This document shows, piece after piece, positions 22,716-35,119 of a stretch of 64,000 nt of DNA. Position numbers and translations under genes: made by a program. Within the stretch, counting starts at the first letter, position 1. Each line of letters opens with the position of its first letter. Source of the DNA: Siphonodentalium dalli (Eukaryota; Mollusca; Scaphopoda; Gadilida; Siphonodentaliidae); assembly GCA_032622095.1 (NCBI GenBank), contig CP136061.1, positions 54,695,762-54,759,761 on the forward strand, in the 5' to 3' direction. The notes under the pieces were generated by a model. The model was not told the origin of the DNA. It saw nothing but the letters and a program-made list of their open reading frames with translations, and did no database searches.

Positions 22716-22865
22716 ACAAGGCCGGCGAAAGCCTTAAAATATTGGTCGGGCCATTAGTGACCATACGATGCGGAACGCATCGTCCGAGCTGAGAAGCAGC
22801 GAGGCGGGGGAGAGCACGAGAGGGGGTGTGGGGGGTGTCTCCCTCTCTTCGTTGGAGATTTTTTT
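22716..22865 (-). mobile_element. Possible 3' end of a hAT element
   Basis: AAGGCCGGCGAAAGCC resembles the GGCCGGC-type terminus of some hAT families. It is followed by a GC- and G-rich stretch (GAGGCGGGGGAGAG, GGGGGTGTGGGGGG) that contrasts with the AT-rich surroundings. It lies 1.1 kb beyond the hAT-type pseudogene. Without the matching other end the link is a guess. Confidence 0.35.
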
Positions 22866-23955
22866 AAATACTGTACCTAAAGCGATGTGTTTTCCAAGGT
22901 TTTGGAGCTATTCGATGTCAAGAAGATACTGATACTAAAATGACTATATTTGTGTTATTTATTCTGAAATTATTTTTTAAATTGTTGATTATATCCTGCC
23001 AAAACAGGGCACATTGGATTGATCTGTATTTCTACTCTACGTATTTTAAACCATGTCATATAAATTATTTGACATAAATTATTATAAATTACATTTTACA
23101 CCCATTTAAGAAATAGACGTTTGTTGTTTACATTTCCATTGGATATGGGTGCATATCTGATATGTTTCCATACCCCCACGAAATGCAAGAAACAAATGTT
23201 CACTACTTATATTTAAACTCAAAGGACAGCAAACAAGGTATTTCGGTTTCAAAGAATTGAATTTGGTGTGATTTTAGCATTTTACTTAAGAAATGATTTA
23301 GGCCACGGTGGAACGTTAAACGATCGATAAGTATACTGATATACGGTATATGAACTGACATCGTTACGGCATTGTATACTACCATGGCCCTAATAATAAA
23401 TTGCATTGGAAAAGAGAAACTGATAAATCATTCATAACGTTAACAGAAACACTGTAAATATTGTAAAGTGCATTAATTGCAGAACAGTGATAATACGGTA
23501 ACATTCAATTTCAATCAAACATACATGTGTTCTAATCTGATTGACAAGTGTATATTTTATCATTCAAATCAGATGGAAATAGAAATGTATATCTGGCAGT
23601 TTTAATTTAAATTCTACTCACAGGAGACAGATACAAACATATATATTATATAGCCCACAATTTCTGTCTGCAGAATAAGTTCTTTCACTTAGTCGCGACC
23701 ATATCGGATTCATACAGCTCCCAATCCGTGGTTTATGTGCTACACGCATGCCAACAGTCTGGAGGTGCCTTCCATATGGGCATTTGAATATTCCTGAATT
23801 CCACATATGAAGCTTTTGAATATTCTTCAATTCCATGTATGGAATGCACATCCAGAACTTTGACCTGCATGTAGCACTTAAACCGCACAATGGTGCCTGT
23901 ATAAATATCAATATGGCCGCGACTTAGCGATTATATCTCATATAATATTGTCTGG
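22866..23955. other. No gene recognised
   Basis: AT-rich sequence downstream of the pseudogene. CCTGAATTCCACATATG and CTTCAATTCCATGTATGGAATG near 23795-23845 form short inverted and direct repeats. No coding signal. Confidence 0.4.
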
Positions 23956-25250
23956 TCAAGATGCTGGACCAAAAATATTGCTGCGATGGTCGTGGTTTCT
24001 AATGAACCGATTGATAGCTTCAGTCAAGTTTATATTGTCCGTTTTGGTTTTGTGGACATTCAACACCATCAGATGATTTAGACATGCTTGGCTCATGGTT
24101 TATCTGAGATATGATTTTATCCGTCGCAGTGTAGAAAATGAATGTTCACTGGAAGCATTTGTGGCAGGCATAACAGTTATGAGTTTTAGTACATTTACAA
24201 CCTCGGAACTGTGTAATCTAAAGGCTTTATTTGATTTATTGGGATCCTCAATCTAACAAGTACATCCTGCATTGCTGCGACTATTGTTGCGGATTTGATG
24301 TTGTCGAGCTTATAGAGGCCCACAAAGTCCTCGTGTGGTTAGATAGTGTTGTCTACCCATCGCATGACGAATACAGCCTGTTGATTATTGGCCAGATCCG
24401 TTGCCTCGTCTGTGATGATATTGAAGAATTGCGCATTACGTATATCCGATGAAACATCATCGATCACCTCTGCCGCCAGAACTTTAAGTATTTCATTCCG
24501 TATTTGTCCGTTTTTTTTGGCAAGCCAATTTATTATATCTGGATTATCATTAGCACGGAAGTGCAAGAGTTGCATAAAATTGGAATCCTCCTCCTTGCCG
24601 TCACCCCTCAAAGCTAAACCCTGCCGACCACAAAACTTTATATTTTCGAAAATTGTGTCTAACATTTCTCTGTTTTTAACTATTCCGGCTGAGTAGCTTG
24701 TGGACATTGTCATGCCGATATCGCGGGTAGTTTTTGGGAGCGTTATCAGTCGCTCCTCTGCTTCCTTGTGACTATCCGATTGTTCGTGAGTTTTGAACGA
24801 AATGCATGCATCTTTCCAGTTATAGTAACCGATGTTCGTGAAAGTAGAATCAGTTTTGGTATTATTAAGTTTGTTCTCGTCCTTAGCTTGAATGCACGTA
24901 GTACACACCACCGTGTCATTTGCTTCAACGTAGCTTAGCCACGACCACAAACCAAACCACTCTGGTTGAAATTTTCGCTTAACTGCTTTCTTTTTTCCGA
25001 ATTGTCTCATTGGGAATGGAAAGTTCGTTGGTTGGTTCGGAGACTTATAAAAATTCACTTGACTCATGATTTGCAAGGGCGTCAGACTCGGTGCAATGTT
25101 AATATGTTCGTCTTCTGCACTGGCAGCACTGGTATGAATTGTGGAAGAATCAACAGATTCTTCAACATCTTCGTGGTCGCTTTCAGAACATTTTCTTTTG
25201 AAAAAATTTAAAATAGACATGTTTTCAAAAATTGCGCACGAAACAAACAC
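23956..25250 (-). pseudogene. hAT transposase relic, DUF4371/ZMYM1-like, internally deleted
   Basis: The reading frame runs from 25250 to a stop at 24339. Codon 11 (MSILNFFKRK, 25220) is the likelier start because family members often open with such an FF-K-K motif. Residues 95-165 look like a TTF-type zinc finger: tryptophans near 98-104, C116-x2-C119, H155 and H161. Residues about 175-303 resemble DUF4371, with NIITDEATDLANNQQ holding a probable first catalytic Asp (281). After the TAA at 24339 the same frame continues with family-like residues (HEDFVGLYKLDNI) to about 24215. In a shifted frame, 24204-23956 encodes the C-terminal dimerisation region (MPATNASSEHSFS), with another stop at 24100-24102. 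The middle of the catalytic domain is missing. Related proteins are usually 600-800 residues. Not functional as read. Confidence 0.88.
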
Positions 25251-26000
25251 TATTTATTATTTGTCTCCCCTTATAAAGGGAAACAATGATAATTACAATT
25301 AATTATTGATTAATACCATAAAATAATTTACGTGCAATAATTGAGACGCATATTGTTGGACGAAATCGGGAAGAAGTAGTTGACATGTTCATAATTCAAC
25401 AGATATACTGAAATGGCCTGTGTCGTGGTCCCTCATGACCCCTGTGGCCAGCCAATTATTTTCCTATGCTTCTGTTCAAAATTATGAACTTAAATGGTCA
25501 TCAGTTGGAAATTTTCCAACCTTCGTGGGGGTGTCAGGTTGGAAATTGTCAGCACTTGGAAAGCTTGAGGCCAGTCTAATGCTATATAGGATTTTGCGTT
25601 TTTCATGTTCAAAGTTTTCTCCCGCTGTGCCAAACTATGATCGGATTTTCAGGTTCAGATCTCTGATTTTTCTTCTACTGGCAGAACCATGGTCCACCCA
25701 GTGCATGATCACAAGTCTACTGATCCATTCAGAATAGGCTATTATCCAGGCATGTGAAGGAACAGCCAAGGGGGTGCAAATTGAATTACGCAAATTTATT
25801 GGCCATTTGTGTGGCTGATTGTTCGAACAATTGACAATTGTTTGGCGACAATATGAATATTATCAGCTGTATTATTTAGTTGCTATAGATCCCACTGGGA
25901 ACTTGTAGCAAAAATATATTGAAATATATACCCCATATACATACCACAGGGGATGGCACTAATTCGGTAGGGAATTGCGCCGAACGCCGTCAACGTTGAT
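25251..26000. other. No gene recognised
   Basis: Upstream flank of the hAT relic and unique sequence. No matching terminal inverted repeat for the relic was found. A frame of 105 codons at 25420-25737 shows no motif. Confidence 0.4.
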
Positions 26001-26809
26001 TTTCTGACTCACTGCACCGATTTTGGTCGGATAAACTGTATTGTCACGTATATTGCTACTTCCAAAAGTGATAGAAACCCTCCTTACCATGTACAATGCT
26101 GTAGAATGCCGATATAAACCTGTTTTATACTTTCAAGTGGTTGAAATCTTTCAAATCGATGCATAAATATGGCCTGATTCTCCAATAATCGTGGCAACAT
26201 AATGCCCTCTTTCTGATTGGTCGATATTCACGTGGCTTTGTTTACGAAAACACGGTCCGAAAAAAAACATTGTCCGAAAAAGAGTCACATTTACTAATAG
26301 ATAGGGGAACACTGTGTGGGTAACGTAACTATCACAAGTATAACTTGCTCTGATAACAACTTATCGCCAAATTCATGCACAGTCCTAGGAATCACTGTCC
26401 ATGTAATATTCAACTTGAATAAAATATAATAAATAAATATATTACCTCTACTACATAGAAAGAACTACTTTATATAGTATAACAATATAATATATTGATT
26501 TAATATTATTAAATTATATTTTATTTAACTAACATTGATTCCTAGGGACTCTGATTCATGCTTCAAACATTTTAAACATATCATCATCGGCTTGTTTTAT
26601 TTTATTTTTATGAAAATGAATAATAAATGGGGTGATAAATATATATATATAACGACATATGGAATCAAATTAGCCATTTTACAGTGAAACTTAGGACAGG
26701 CAAACTAGGTACAAAAATTGGTGAAATCTGAGTACGAACGTCGGAGTGTTCCCCTATCGTATTGCGATAATCACCAAACACGGCCATAATCGGTTCGGTG
26801 AGTCAGAAA
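26001..26809. mobile_element. Candidate 0.8-kb element with nested inverted repeats
   Basis: Outer pair: TTTCTGACTCACTGCACCGA at 26001 against TCGGTTCGGTGAGTCAGAAA ending at 26809. Inner pair: ATAGGGGAACACT at 26301 against AGTGTTCCCCTAT ending at 26757. No target duplication was found for either pair. The interior is AT-rich and non-coding. Confidence 0.55.
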
Positions 26810-27139
26810 TGCAACGAATTTAGGAAATCGGAAACCGAAAGTTGTCTAGCCTTGTCTTATATATGTATATAATGTAAACAATGTTTTCTACAAAGTGCCT
26901 GTGATAGATCCCAGGTGACAGTGATTTCAGCCAGATTGAACCCAACTGACAATCATCGACCTATAAATGTCATGCACACTCTTATATCCTCGATTGTATA
27001 TATGTCACTGGAGTATGTAAAGAGTGTTCGATAAGCAAATCCCTCAACACCGTGGCAATGTTTTTGGGAGAAGTGATTCATGGTGATCCGCTTAACACCA
27101 AAAGCATGAGTGGCAAGGATTAGCGAGCACTATGGTATA

Positions 27140-27246
27140 CAGTAATGCCCTAAATAATCGACTCCTTAACCACAGCAGAATTATGGGTAATTTTTCAGGA
27201 TTTAGTCAGAAATATGGCTTGTTGCCATTCATCGGAAAGCTTTCAA
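27140..27246. mobile_element. Family A single arm, copy A12
   Basis: Left arm from CAGTAATGCCC to CATCGGAAAGCTTTC, then an abrupt switch into family C sequence. The right arm is absent. Confidence 0.9.
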
Positions 27247-27407
27247 TGTAACCTGGCTTACAAGGTTAATATTGTTTGGCCAATGTATTCTCTTATATAT
27301 GTGATGCACCCTATGGAAAACTCATATGTGAGGCTCCCAATTATAAGAGAACGCATTGGCCCAGGGTTATCAAAAATTTCAGGAAGCTCCAGTCATCGAT
27401 GGGTTAA
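27247..27407. mobile_element. Family C element, copy C3 (left end missing)
   Basis: From CTGGCTTACAAGGTTAATATT to TCATCGATGGGTTAA. The TATATGTGATGCACC / TATGTGAGGCTCCC module pairs imperfectly. Confidence 0.8.
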
Positions 27408-28076
27408 TACTGTTATAAAATAAATAAATAAAGTAGTTGTTGTTTTGCGGTGATTCTCAGTGATTCTTGGTGAGAGCCCTGGTCAGGGATCTCCAGGATT
27501 CTGTTGATTCATATTAATCTGATCCACAATTGTTTTTATTTATCGCACACATTAGATATATACTGTATATTTACAAATATTTGCTATTCCTGAAAGAACA
27601 CATATACGTTACGAGTATTTGCTATTCCTAAGAGAACACATCAGGATATGACGGGGAAATTCATCCCATTTCTGGCCGATTTATTATTCATTAAAAAATG
27701 TCTCAATAGCATTGCAGAGACTTAAGGTGACAATACAAAACTAGATTAGTCGGTCAGCGGTCACTAGTAATACCACCTGCTGGAGATGTTGATCATTCGT
27801 TTGCCTGGCTTTCAGTACACCTTTATGTACCAAAGTCTGTCGCTGGTCACTGACACACTGGGTCAGTGACTTATTACCCCCTGGAGATCAATTCGAGCTT
27901 ATTTTGCCAGTCATGATTGCTTTCTGATAATCAAGCTAATTTCAGATGCAGATAGCATTCAACCAAAGGAATATAACTCCATTTACATCTTTCTTAGGAT
28001 AGGGTAATCCCCCTTCTTCCCCTGATCATTCTGTTGAGCAATGTGCCAAGTTCAGCCCCCTCACAATGCTGGTCTG
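27408..28076. other. No gene; small tandem duplication
   Basis: 27576-27643 contains two copies of TATTTGCTATTCCT-AGAACACAT, 39 bp apart. Nothing else recognised. Confidence 0.55.
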
Positions 28077-28243
28077 ACAGCTGCCACCGTTGGTGCAGCA
28101 TTAATGATCCTGCGCCAATGCATTCTCTTATATATGCGAGTCTCCCATATAGGGAGCCTCGCATATATATAAGATAAAATACTGGCTTACAAGAGCAAAA
28201 TATATATTGTTTGGTCAATGTATGCCCTTATATAGGCAAGGTT
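28077..28243. mobile_element. Family C element, copy C4 (ends degraded)
   Basis: GGTGCAGCATTAATGATCC, then the hairpin CTTATATATGCGAGTCTCCC / GGGAGCCTCGCATATATA, then ACTGGCTTACAAG. Confidence 0.8.
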
Positions 28244-29478
28244 AGATCTATCATTTTTTATTTTAGACTGTTGTTAGTTCCAATTGATTGATATTGATTT
28301 AATCAAACCAATTTCCAAATGAATATTGTTTGTCAGTTTTTTTCAGAATAATGCAAAATGAATTTTAACTGACATAAATCTTAATTAAAATCCTTACATT
28401 CTTTATACATGATGACAGTGGTCAGATCAACATAGCGAGGGGACTGAACTCTTGCAGTTTGTGTCTTCTATCAGATTTTCGCAAATACATGTATCTCATT
28501 CAATATATGTATTTAATATATTGTCATCAAAATTTTATGTCAAAATATAAATCGCATATGCACTCCATGAAACCCAAACATGTTCTTACACTGTCATAAC
28601 ACTCACTGAACTGCATCATATGTCATCATTAGTTTGTGTTGTGGTGACCGAGTTTTAGCTTCAGGAAATGGTAGTCATAAAGGTGTGATTCGTTGTAGTT
28701 AAAAAAAAAAAATTGTAAGCAAAATAATAAACACAACAGTAAAATGTTCAAGTAGAATACAATGAGATGTGAGGATTAGTTTTACTCGGCTAGCTCCTCG
28801 TAAAAATAATCCTCCGCATGTCCGAGGAGGAGAAACATTTATCTATTGTGTATCACTGTATGTGTTATGTGTTCAGGCACATAAAAATTTACCATGTTCA
28901 TCAATGTCCAGATTATTTGAATTTCATAAAGTTTTATCGCTATAAAACTCCCATGGTCCTCCAAGAAAGCCTGCCATGTCCTTTTCTCAGATAGAGTTCC
29001 ACAATAACCCATTACATATAGGGTTATCCCCCATGGTTCCCCCACTGAATAAAACATTTAAATATTTGGGGCCCACTTTCACATACACTATTCTCAAGAT
29101 CGATTTTAATGCCAGAACATTTTACTCATTGAGACAGATTGAGATAGAGTTACTTTTCCTTCATTGCAAACTGCCTTCTTGGTGATGTCAAATCTTGTGC
29201 ATTGTAGAGTTATCTCTCTTACGATATATTTCTGTTGTTTTCATTCTTTGATAGCACTCTGATTTACTGGCAGTTGTTTGTGGGATAGGTTGAGAACAGG
29301 CTACACTCACTTGTCGGAGACTTTCACAGTCCAAAATATGCATTAAAGATGCTCTTTCTCTCATGAAAGCACTTCGAACAAGAACAATAAATTTCTATGG
29401 TTTGCTTTTCATGGCACATTTCAACTATTATTACAAAAAACACACAAGATAAACATCGAGCTGTTGTTACACATATTT
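28244..29478. other. 1.2 kb without a recognised feature
   Basis: AT-rich sequence with short frames only. ACTCGGCTAGCTCCTCG at 28784-28800 and the nearby CCGAGGAG at 28823-28830 form a weak inverted pair. Confidence 0.4.
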
Positions 29479-29934
29479 GTCCCCCGAAAAATTAATTTCG
29501 GGGGACTATAGAAACGGGCTCTGTCCATTTGTTTGTTCATCCATCCATCACACTTTTGAGTACCTTCATGGTGTAATCATCTCCTTCTACAGATTTCGTC
29601 CCAGAGATTTGAAACTTCAGAATATTGTTGCCAATCTATTGAAGATGTGCAGCTTGTATATAGATGACGGAATTTTTTGTTTTTTCAACAATTTTTATAA
29701 TTTTCAGTATGAGGGTACCTTTATGGTGTAATCAACTCCTTCTACAGTTTTGATCGTAGATATTTGCAACTTCAGAGTATTGTTACCCACATATTGGAGA
29801 TGTGCAACATGTATATAGATGACGGAAAAATTAATTTTTTCACAGAATTATTAACCCTTTCTACTTAGAACATTTCAATATTGTTTTTAATTTCTTTAAC
29901 AAAGCGGCATCGACTTGCCGCATTGTCGGGGGAC
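29479..29934. mobile_element. 456-bp element with GTCCCCCGA ends
   Basis: Opens with a perfect hairpin, GTCCCCCGAAA / TTTCGGGGGAC (29479-29506), and ends with GTCGGGGGAC. The body has two related units of about 175 bp (TGTAATCA-CTCCTTCTACAG, TGTGCAGCTTGTATATAGATGACGG). Near the right end GCGGCA / TGCCGC forms another hairpin (29904-29921). Similar in style to the Helitron-like copies but without the CTAG end. Confidence 0.7.
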
Positions 29935-30026
29935 ACGGTCGGCTGATCTTTTATTCACTTAATAGTGATTTAACCTTTTCTATACTGAATGGATTCTCCC
30001 ACTCAGTCATAGACGAAAAGTATGCA

Positions 30027-30619
30027 TGTGATGAAGTAGATTATCTGTCTGTTGTTGAATGACAATCATATTGAACTTTGCATGAAGTTTTAAAAGAACT
30101 CATAACAACAAGCTTATAATATGCTCAACAGTTTTCAATTAATATAAATATTAAAGACATATTATGTACTTGTTCGGGTGCGTGAAACTGATAAGTTGTA
30201 TTCAGGCTCTATGCCAACTGAGGAATGTACCATTCTACTAACATCGCCGAAAATCTGAAGCAAATCGATCGTACCACTCCATAGAAAACATCGTCTGAAC
30301 TATATGCTCAAATGTAAATATTTACTACTCGATTCGGGACGCATCTATCGCCGATAAACTAACGAAAACGATTTAGCCATCGAGAGTCACTGCATTTAAT
30401 TAATATATAAGAATGGTAGTGTGTGTTGTCAATTTGGATATAATATTTGTAAAAATTAATACTTTGAACAAGATTATTCTCCATTTATATTTGATCACCA
30501 AACCGGAGTGTTTCATATCACTTTAAATCTGAGATCTTGTTGGAAAGACTGGACCTATTCTCATTCCACTGAAATAGCGCACAATTCTAAAAAAAATGAA
30601 CATTTTTGAAAGATGAATG
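30027..30619. repeat. Insert in E3, repeated in rearranged form at 37254-37690
   Basis: Starts GTGATGAAGTAGATTATCTG and contains AACTTTGCATGAAGTTTTAAA. Its right part, GATCTTGTTGGAAAGACTGG to CATTTTTGAAAG, is found reverse-complemented at 37582-37675. Class unknown. Confidence 0.65.
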
Positions 30620-30667
30620 GTCTGTTATTCATCTTGAGGGATGTTCATGAATTATGAGCGGACAATA

Positions 30668-30880
30668 CAGTAATGCCCTAAGTAATCGACTCTTTAACTA
30701 CAGCAGAATTATGGGTAACTTTTCAGGATTTAGTCGGAAATATGGCTTGTTGCCATTCATTGGAAAGCTCTCCCCGAGAGCTTTCCGATGAATGGCAACA
30801 AGCCATATTTCCGACTAAATCCTGAAAAGTTACCCATAATTCTGCTGTAGTTAAAGAGTCGATTACTTAGAGCATTACTG
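30668..30880. mobile_element. Family A palindromic MITE, copy A13
   Basis: Nearly perfect palindrome inside E3. Both arms share three private changes: AAGTAATC, CTCTTTAA and AACTACAG. Confidence 0.94.
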
Positions 30881-30961
30881 AAGAAAGTACAAAAGGAATC
30901 CTATTAATTGCGGGAAATGTTCAGGTAATAAGTTCATGGTCATTCGTTAAACTTATTATCA

Positions 30962-31170
30962 AGTTAGAGCTGTTGTATAGGTTGTCATCTGTGCGTGTGT
31001 CCGTGATCAACAATTTCATTTAGCACACGCTACAAGTCACATCTCTCATCCGATCATCACCAAACTACATATGGACCTTCAGGGTGGCCTCTAGATAGGA
31101 AGCCATCAATTGTTTCCGAAAGTCATTGAAATACATGGCCACCAGCAGCCATCTTGGGTTTTAAATTGGA
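30962..31170. repeat. Family G repeat, diverged copy
   Basis: TTTAGCACACGCTAC, ATCATCACCAAACT, CATGGCCACCAGCAGCCAT and ATCTTGGG occur in the order of 12080-12460. Confidence 0.65.
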
Positions 31171-31299
31171 ACCAATCAGTACACCATGCAGCCCGCATTT
31201 ATTAGAGAATTGATTTGATAATTTACAGGCATGTTTCAAGGATAATACTGTACAGAACATTGTGTATTAACTTAATATTTTCCATCCGTTAACTAACAT

Positions 31300-33208
31300 T
31301 AGTGTTGAAACGATTAGTGGTTTTGAGGAATCGACTAGTCACCAGAGGGAATCGACTACTAGTCGACTAGTCAGACCCCTTCCAATACTTACCGTTTTGT
31401 GCCCATATACGTATATAATTTGCCGTTTGCTTTAAGTGTCGGTAACCAACTTTGCATTTTCGAACACAAAGCAAGACGTGATTTAACACTATTTGCTGTG
31501 TTTATTTGGCTTAATATCACTGAAGGTTAATAGGTTATTAATTTGTCTCAGGTATATGATGTTTTATGATAATCAAATTACCATCCAGTTGATGTATGTA
31601 TCTAAACGGTGGTGACAAACACCTGATCGATCACAGAAAAGCTACGGATTACGGAGTGGAAGCGCGTGCAACAATCAGAAACCGGTGCATTATTCTATAT
31701 GTTTTGTGTAAAAATGTTCCTTTAAAATTGATATGGTATGGTCTACCGGGCCGTATCGGTTCTTTCATACAATCGAACATCGTTGTTTTCGAACTTGCCC
31801 AGTGTGCTTGTCACTGATTGACTTCACAAACGGGCGTACATGAAGAAATGCAAGATATTTTGAGAAACGAACTTCATCTCCGACAGAGTCGAACAAAAGT
31901 TACAAAATAAATGTTATAACAGCTGTAGTGCGTACAAGCCTTTTATGCTCGCAGATGTCATGTAAATATATCGGAACGGAATGTGGTAAAGTTCCCTGTA
32001 TATATAGAGTCCGCATATATTAAAAATGGGCCATGCATTGCGTGCATATTGTTGTTCCTTGTATGCATTGCAAGGTCATGATATGACATAGCTTAATCAC
32101 GGACAGTCATTTTCCCGCCAAAACGCACGTGTTTTCACTGTTTGATTTGATTGCGTACATAATTGTCTCTCGTGCATGGTACATTGTATATATATACAAT
32201 ATATACAATTTTACTCACGAGTCCCCGAATACACAATTGATCGTGTCAGTTTCAGAAATAAAACTGCGCAGACCGGCGATGTTAATAGCACATTTCAATG
32301 CGATGTCGTAAGTTCTATATTTAGTACGATTCCAGGAATTTGCATCATCCAGATTACGTTTCTGGGAACAGCTTGGTCACTGCCCAATTCCGCGAAGGAT
32401 TTAAGTTTGAGGTGCTAAAATACATTGTAATTTTTGCACAAACACAGCCCATAAACGACGTGGAATTTCCGAAGTGACTCGCCAGTTTAGTTCGAAATAC
32501 GCGACGCTATTCGATGCATAGCATGGCCGACCATGGATTGGCTTTATATTTATATCTAGAATACAATATATCTAGAACGTGCGATCGTATACGCTCACCC
32601 ATACATCAATTGATGCTTGTGGTGGTTGTAAAACATATCACACAATTTGACAAATAAACTTTAAAGGTATACTGGCATAGTGCTTCAATAAACTATAATA
32701 TATTGGACTTGTTATTAAACTTAAAACTTAATAATGTCACCTCGCAACTAACTTGAGTGAAGTTGAGTCCTGCACACCTGCAAACACGTTGACCAGTTAT
32801 CATGCAGATCAATTCCGTCACGCCGAAATAGACAGGGTTGCGATAGGCGCTGATTCTTTGAAGTTGATTATCAAAGTTGGCCATCTCAACTTCAAAGAAT
32901 AAGCCGCCGCGCCGCCGACAAATACATTGAGTTGAGGTCATTGGGTTTCGCGCTCGTGCATGACCACCAAGTACTGAAAGCAGTTATCGCATCAAAGAGA
33001 CAACAAAGAAGGCTTTAACAAGCTAATTGTGATTGTGTATTTCGATAGCTTGATTGTTTAAATTGTTCAGTAATTCGGTAACGGCAGCAACAGCACTGCT
33101 TTCGCAATGGCATAATGGTGGTTGGTGTGTTCCGACTAGCCGATTTCAGAATCGATTAATTTAATAATCGCGTCGATTTCGATTAGTTGATTAATCGTTT
33201 CAACACTA
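31300..33208. mobile_element. hAT-type element, 1.9 kb, 8-bp target duplication
   Basis: Terminal inverted repeat TAGTGTTGAAACGATTA. The 8-bp sequence ACTAACAT stands directly before the left end (31292-31299) and after the right end (33209-33216), a perfect hAT-type duplication. Subterminal CGACTAGTC / GACTAGTCGACTAG palindromes may be transposase-binding sites. Reading frames inside reach 82 codons; none resembles a transposase, so it is non-autonomous or its cargo is unrecognised. Confidence 0.92.
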
Positions 33209-33269
33209 ACTAACATTATTTCTGATTGGGCAAAACCCGTCACATGATAATCCTGGAAAAAGTCAAATT

Positions 33270-33396
33270 GGCTCCAGAAAGTCATATTGGACTCCCATAG
33301 GTCATATTGGACTCGAATCAAGTCCAATATGACTTTCATAAAAATTATCGGGACTCCAGGTGACATCATTGGATAAACATACAGATGGATAATAAA
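33270..33396. repeat. Short repeats of GTCATATTGGACT in both orientations
   Basis: GTCATATTGGACT occurs at about 33282 and 33301, and its reverse complement near 33321. The same 13-mer lies in the palindrome that follows. Confidence 0.75.
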
Positions 33397-33545
33397 AATG
33401 TTGTGTACAGTATGTGTTTCTTTGTACTCATCCAGGTTGTGGTGAAAAGTCATATTGGACTGGATGCTAAGCGTCTCATCCAATATGACTTTTCACCATA
33501 ACCTGGACTCATACAAGGAAAACACATACTGTTCACAACATTGTA
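33397..33545. mobile_element. 149-bp fold-back element
   Basis: AATGTTGTGTACAGTATGTG to GTCATATTGGACTGGATG on the left is mirrored by CATCCAATATGACTTTTCAC to CACATACTGTTCACAACATT on the right, with a loop of about ten bases. About 90% arm identity by eye. Confidence 0.85.
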
Positions 33546-34755
33546 TAATAACTTTATAATATTCCATCTAACATGGAATATAGAAGTTGATACTGGCTGG
33601 TATGAGCTGATTACTACAGAACCAGAAATGAATGCCAGACCAATGCAATTATTCAATATTCCTCAATGACAACACTGCTTTTCTTATGCAAATATGTCTA
33701 TTCTGTTGACTTAGTTGGCAATCCGTCCCATATATCATCAGCTATTCGCAATCAATATACTCACACAAAACCAATATTTTCTATGTTTGTTGAAACCTTG
33801 ACATTAAAGATTCATAACTATATTGTTCACTAAACTGAACTACTAGAATTTTATATATAATTTGTGCCATTTCTCCAATAACTACTCTTGCATTTCTCCA
33901 ATCTTTACCTATGAATTAGTTTCTAAATTTGTTCATAAATCCTGTGCACTAGATTAAACAATATACAGTTATATTGCAGGCCCATTAAGGGGTTCCTTCC
34001 AGTTGAGAGTGAGTGTCAAATGTCCTTGTCTCACAAAAGCAAGGGCGACAACTGTTTTATTATTTGATTACTAAATATGATTTCCTTGTCATTTACATGT
34101 ACACGCACGATGTTGCACCGCAACATCGAGTCACCAGATTGCACAAGTGTTTCTTTCGCGAGTTTCTGTAACTTAGTATCATCCTAGGATGTATGCATGT
34201 TCGGTTTAAATTAGTCACAATGTTATGATTTTGACAATCATTGTTTATTTGCCATCATTTTGGTGGTTAAATCATGGAAATCGTCCATGCCGAGCCGGAT
34301 CAATCGTGACGTTCGTGGCTGACGAAATATGGTGGCTCAGCCGGCTGAGACGTTATCATTCAGCGTATTTTCGTTTCCGTAATTGTCCTAATCCCCAGTT
34401 ATAGACACCAAGTCCTTCGATTATTTTTGCCATTATGGAAAAGCCCAACACCAAATGAATACGTGCATGTGGTCTGGAAATCTACGGGTTCACCACAAAT
34501 GCTAAAAAAAACCTGCAAGAATGTTCTCTGTAGTTTCCCACCTAATCGGTATAAGTTACATTGGGACTTCTGTCGACTTCAGACTGCTATCATCACTCGC
34601 ATCTTGCATGCATCATTTGAAGGACGAATTCAAAAGTAAAAGATATATAATATTTCAAACTATTTTCTATTCTATTCTACAGGTTATGTGCATATATTGA
34701 CAAATGCCAGCAATGTCTGAGACTGAGTAGTGTCGAAATAAACAATTAATATTTT
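33546..34755. other. 1.2 kb without a recognised feature
   Basis: Mixed sequence. A 70-codon frame at 34427-34639 has no motif and no splice context. Confidence 0.4.
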
Positions 34756-34866
34756 AACCCTTTCAAGTTTCAATGCTGAATGGATGCTCCCATTCAGTTT
34801 ATAGATGAAAGCATACATTGGAATAGTCTATTCCACATTGAGAGGCCCAGGTGTTCTGATAATATA
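34756..34866. mobile_element. Family E fragment, copy E4
   Basis: Left end only: TTAACCCTTTCAAGTTTCAA, GCTGAATGGATGCTCCCATT, CATACATTGGAATAGTC. Confidence 0.78.
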
Positions 34867-35119
34867 AACCCCAAGCAGTGTCCATGCATGTACGCCGATA
34901 TTAGGCAATGCGGTTTAGTTCTTTGCGATTCACAGTAAAGTTGTGCTTGATATATAAGCCCGTGCACACGGCTCAGCAATTTTAACATTCCGGTGGCAGA
35001 GTATTTTTTCATGTGGCTGACATTAATATGGCTGGCGGCGGCTTGTGGCCAACATGGCTGGCGGCGGTGGCATGTGATGGCGGCTTCGTGCTCTACCATT
35101 AAGCATAAGAAATATGGTA

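Larger units (their letters stand above)
29970..30980. mobile_element. Family E element, copy E3, doubly interrupted
   Basis: Left part TAACCTTTTCTATACTGAAT to AAAGTATGCAT (29970-30026). The body resumes at GAATGGTCTGTTATTCATC (about 30615), and a hairpin GGAAATGTTCAGGTAATAAG / ACTTATTATC follows A13. Between lie an unrelated 0.6-kb insert and, further right, family A copy A13. Confidence 0.72.

Noticed and set aside
25420-25737. 105-codon plus-strand frame
   Set aside because: No motif, no codon-use contrast and no splice context.
29310-29400. Minus-strand exon-like segment ending at GTGAGT near 29310
   Set aside because: The acceptor side is poor and the open frame is within chance for 64 kb.
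33136-33483. 115-codon minus-strand frame
   Set aside because: Lies across the edge of a hAT element and a fold-back palindrome and repeats the GTCATATTGGACT motif. No domain seen.
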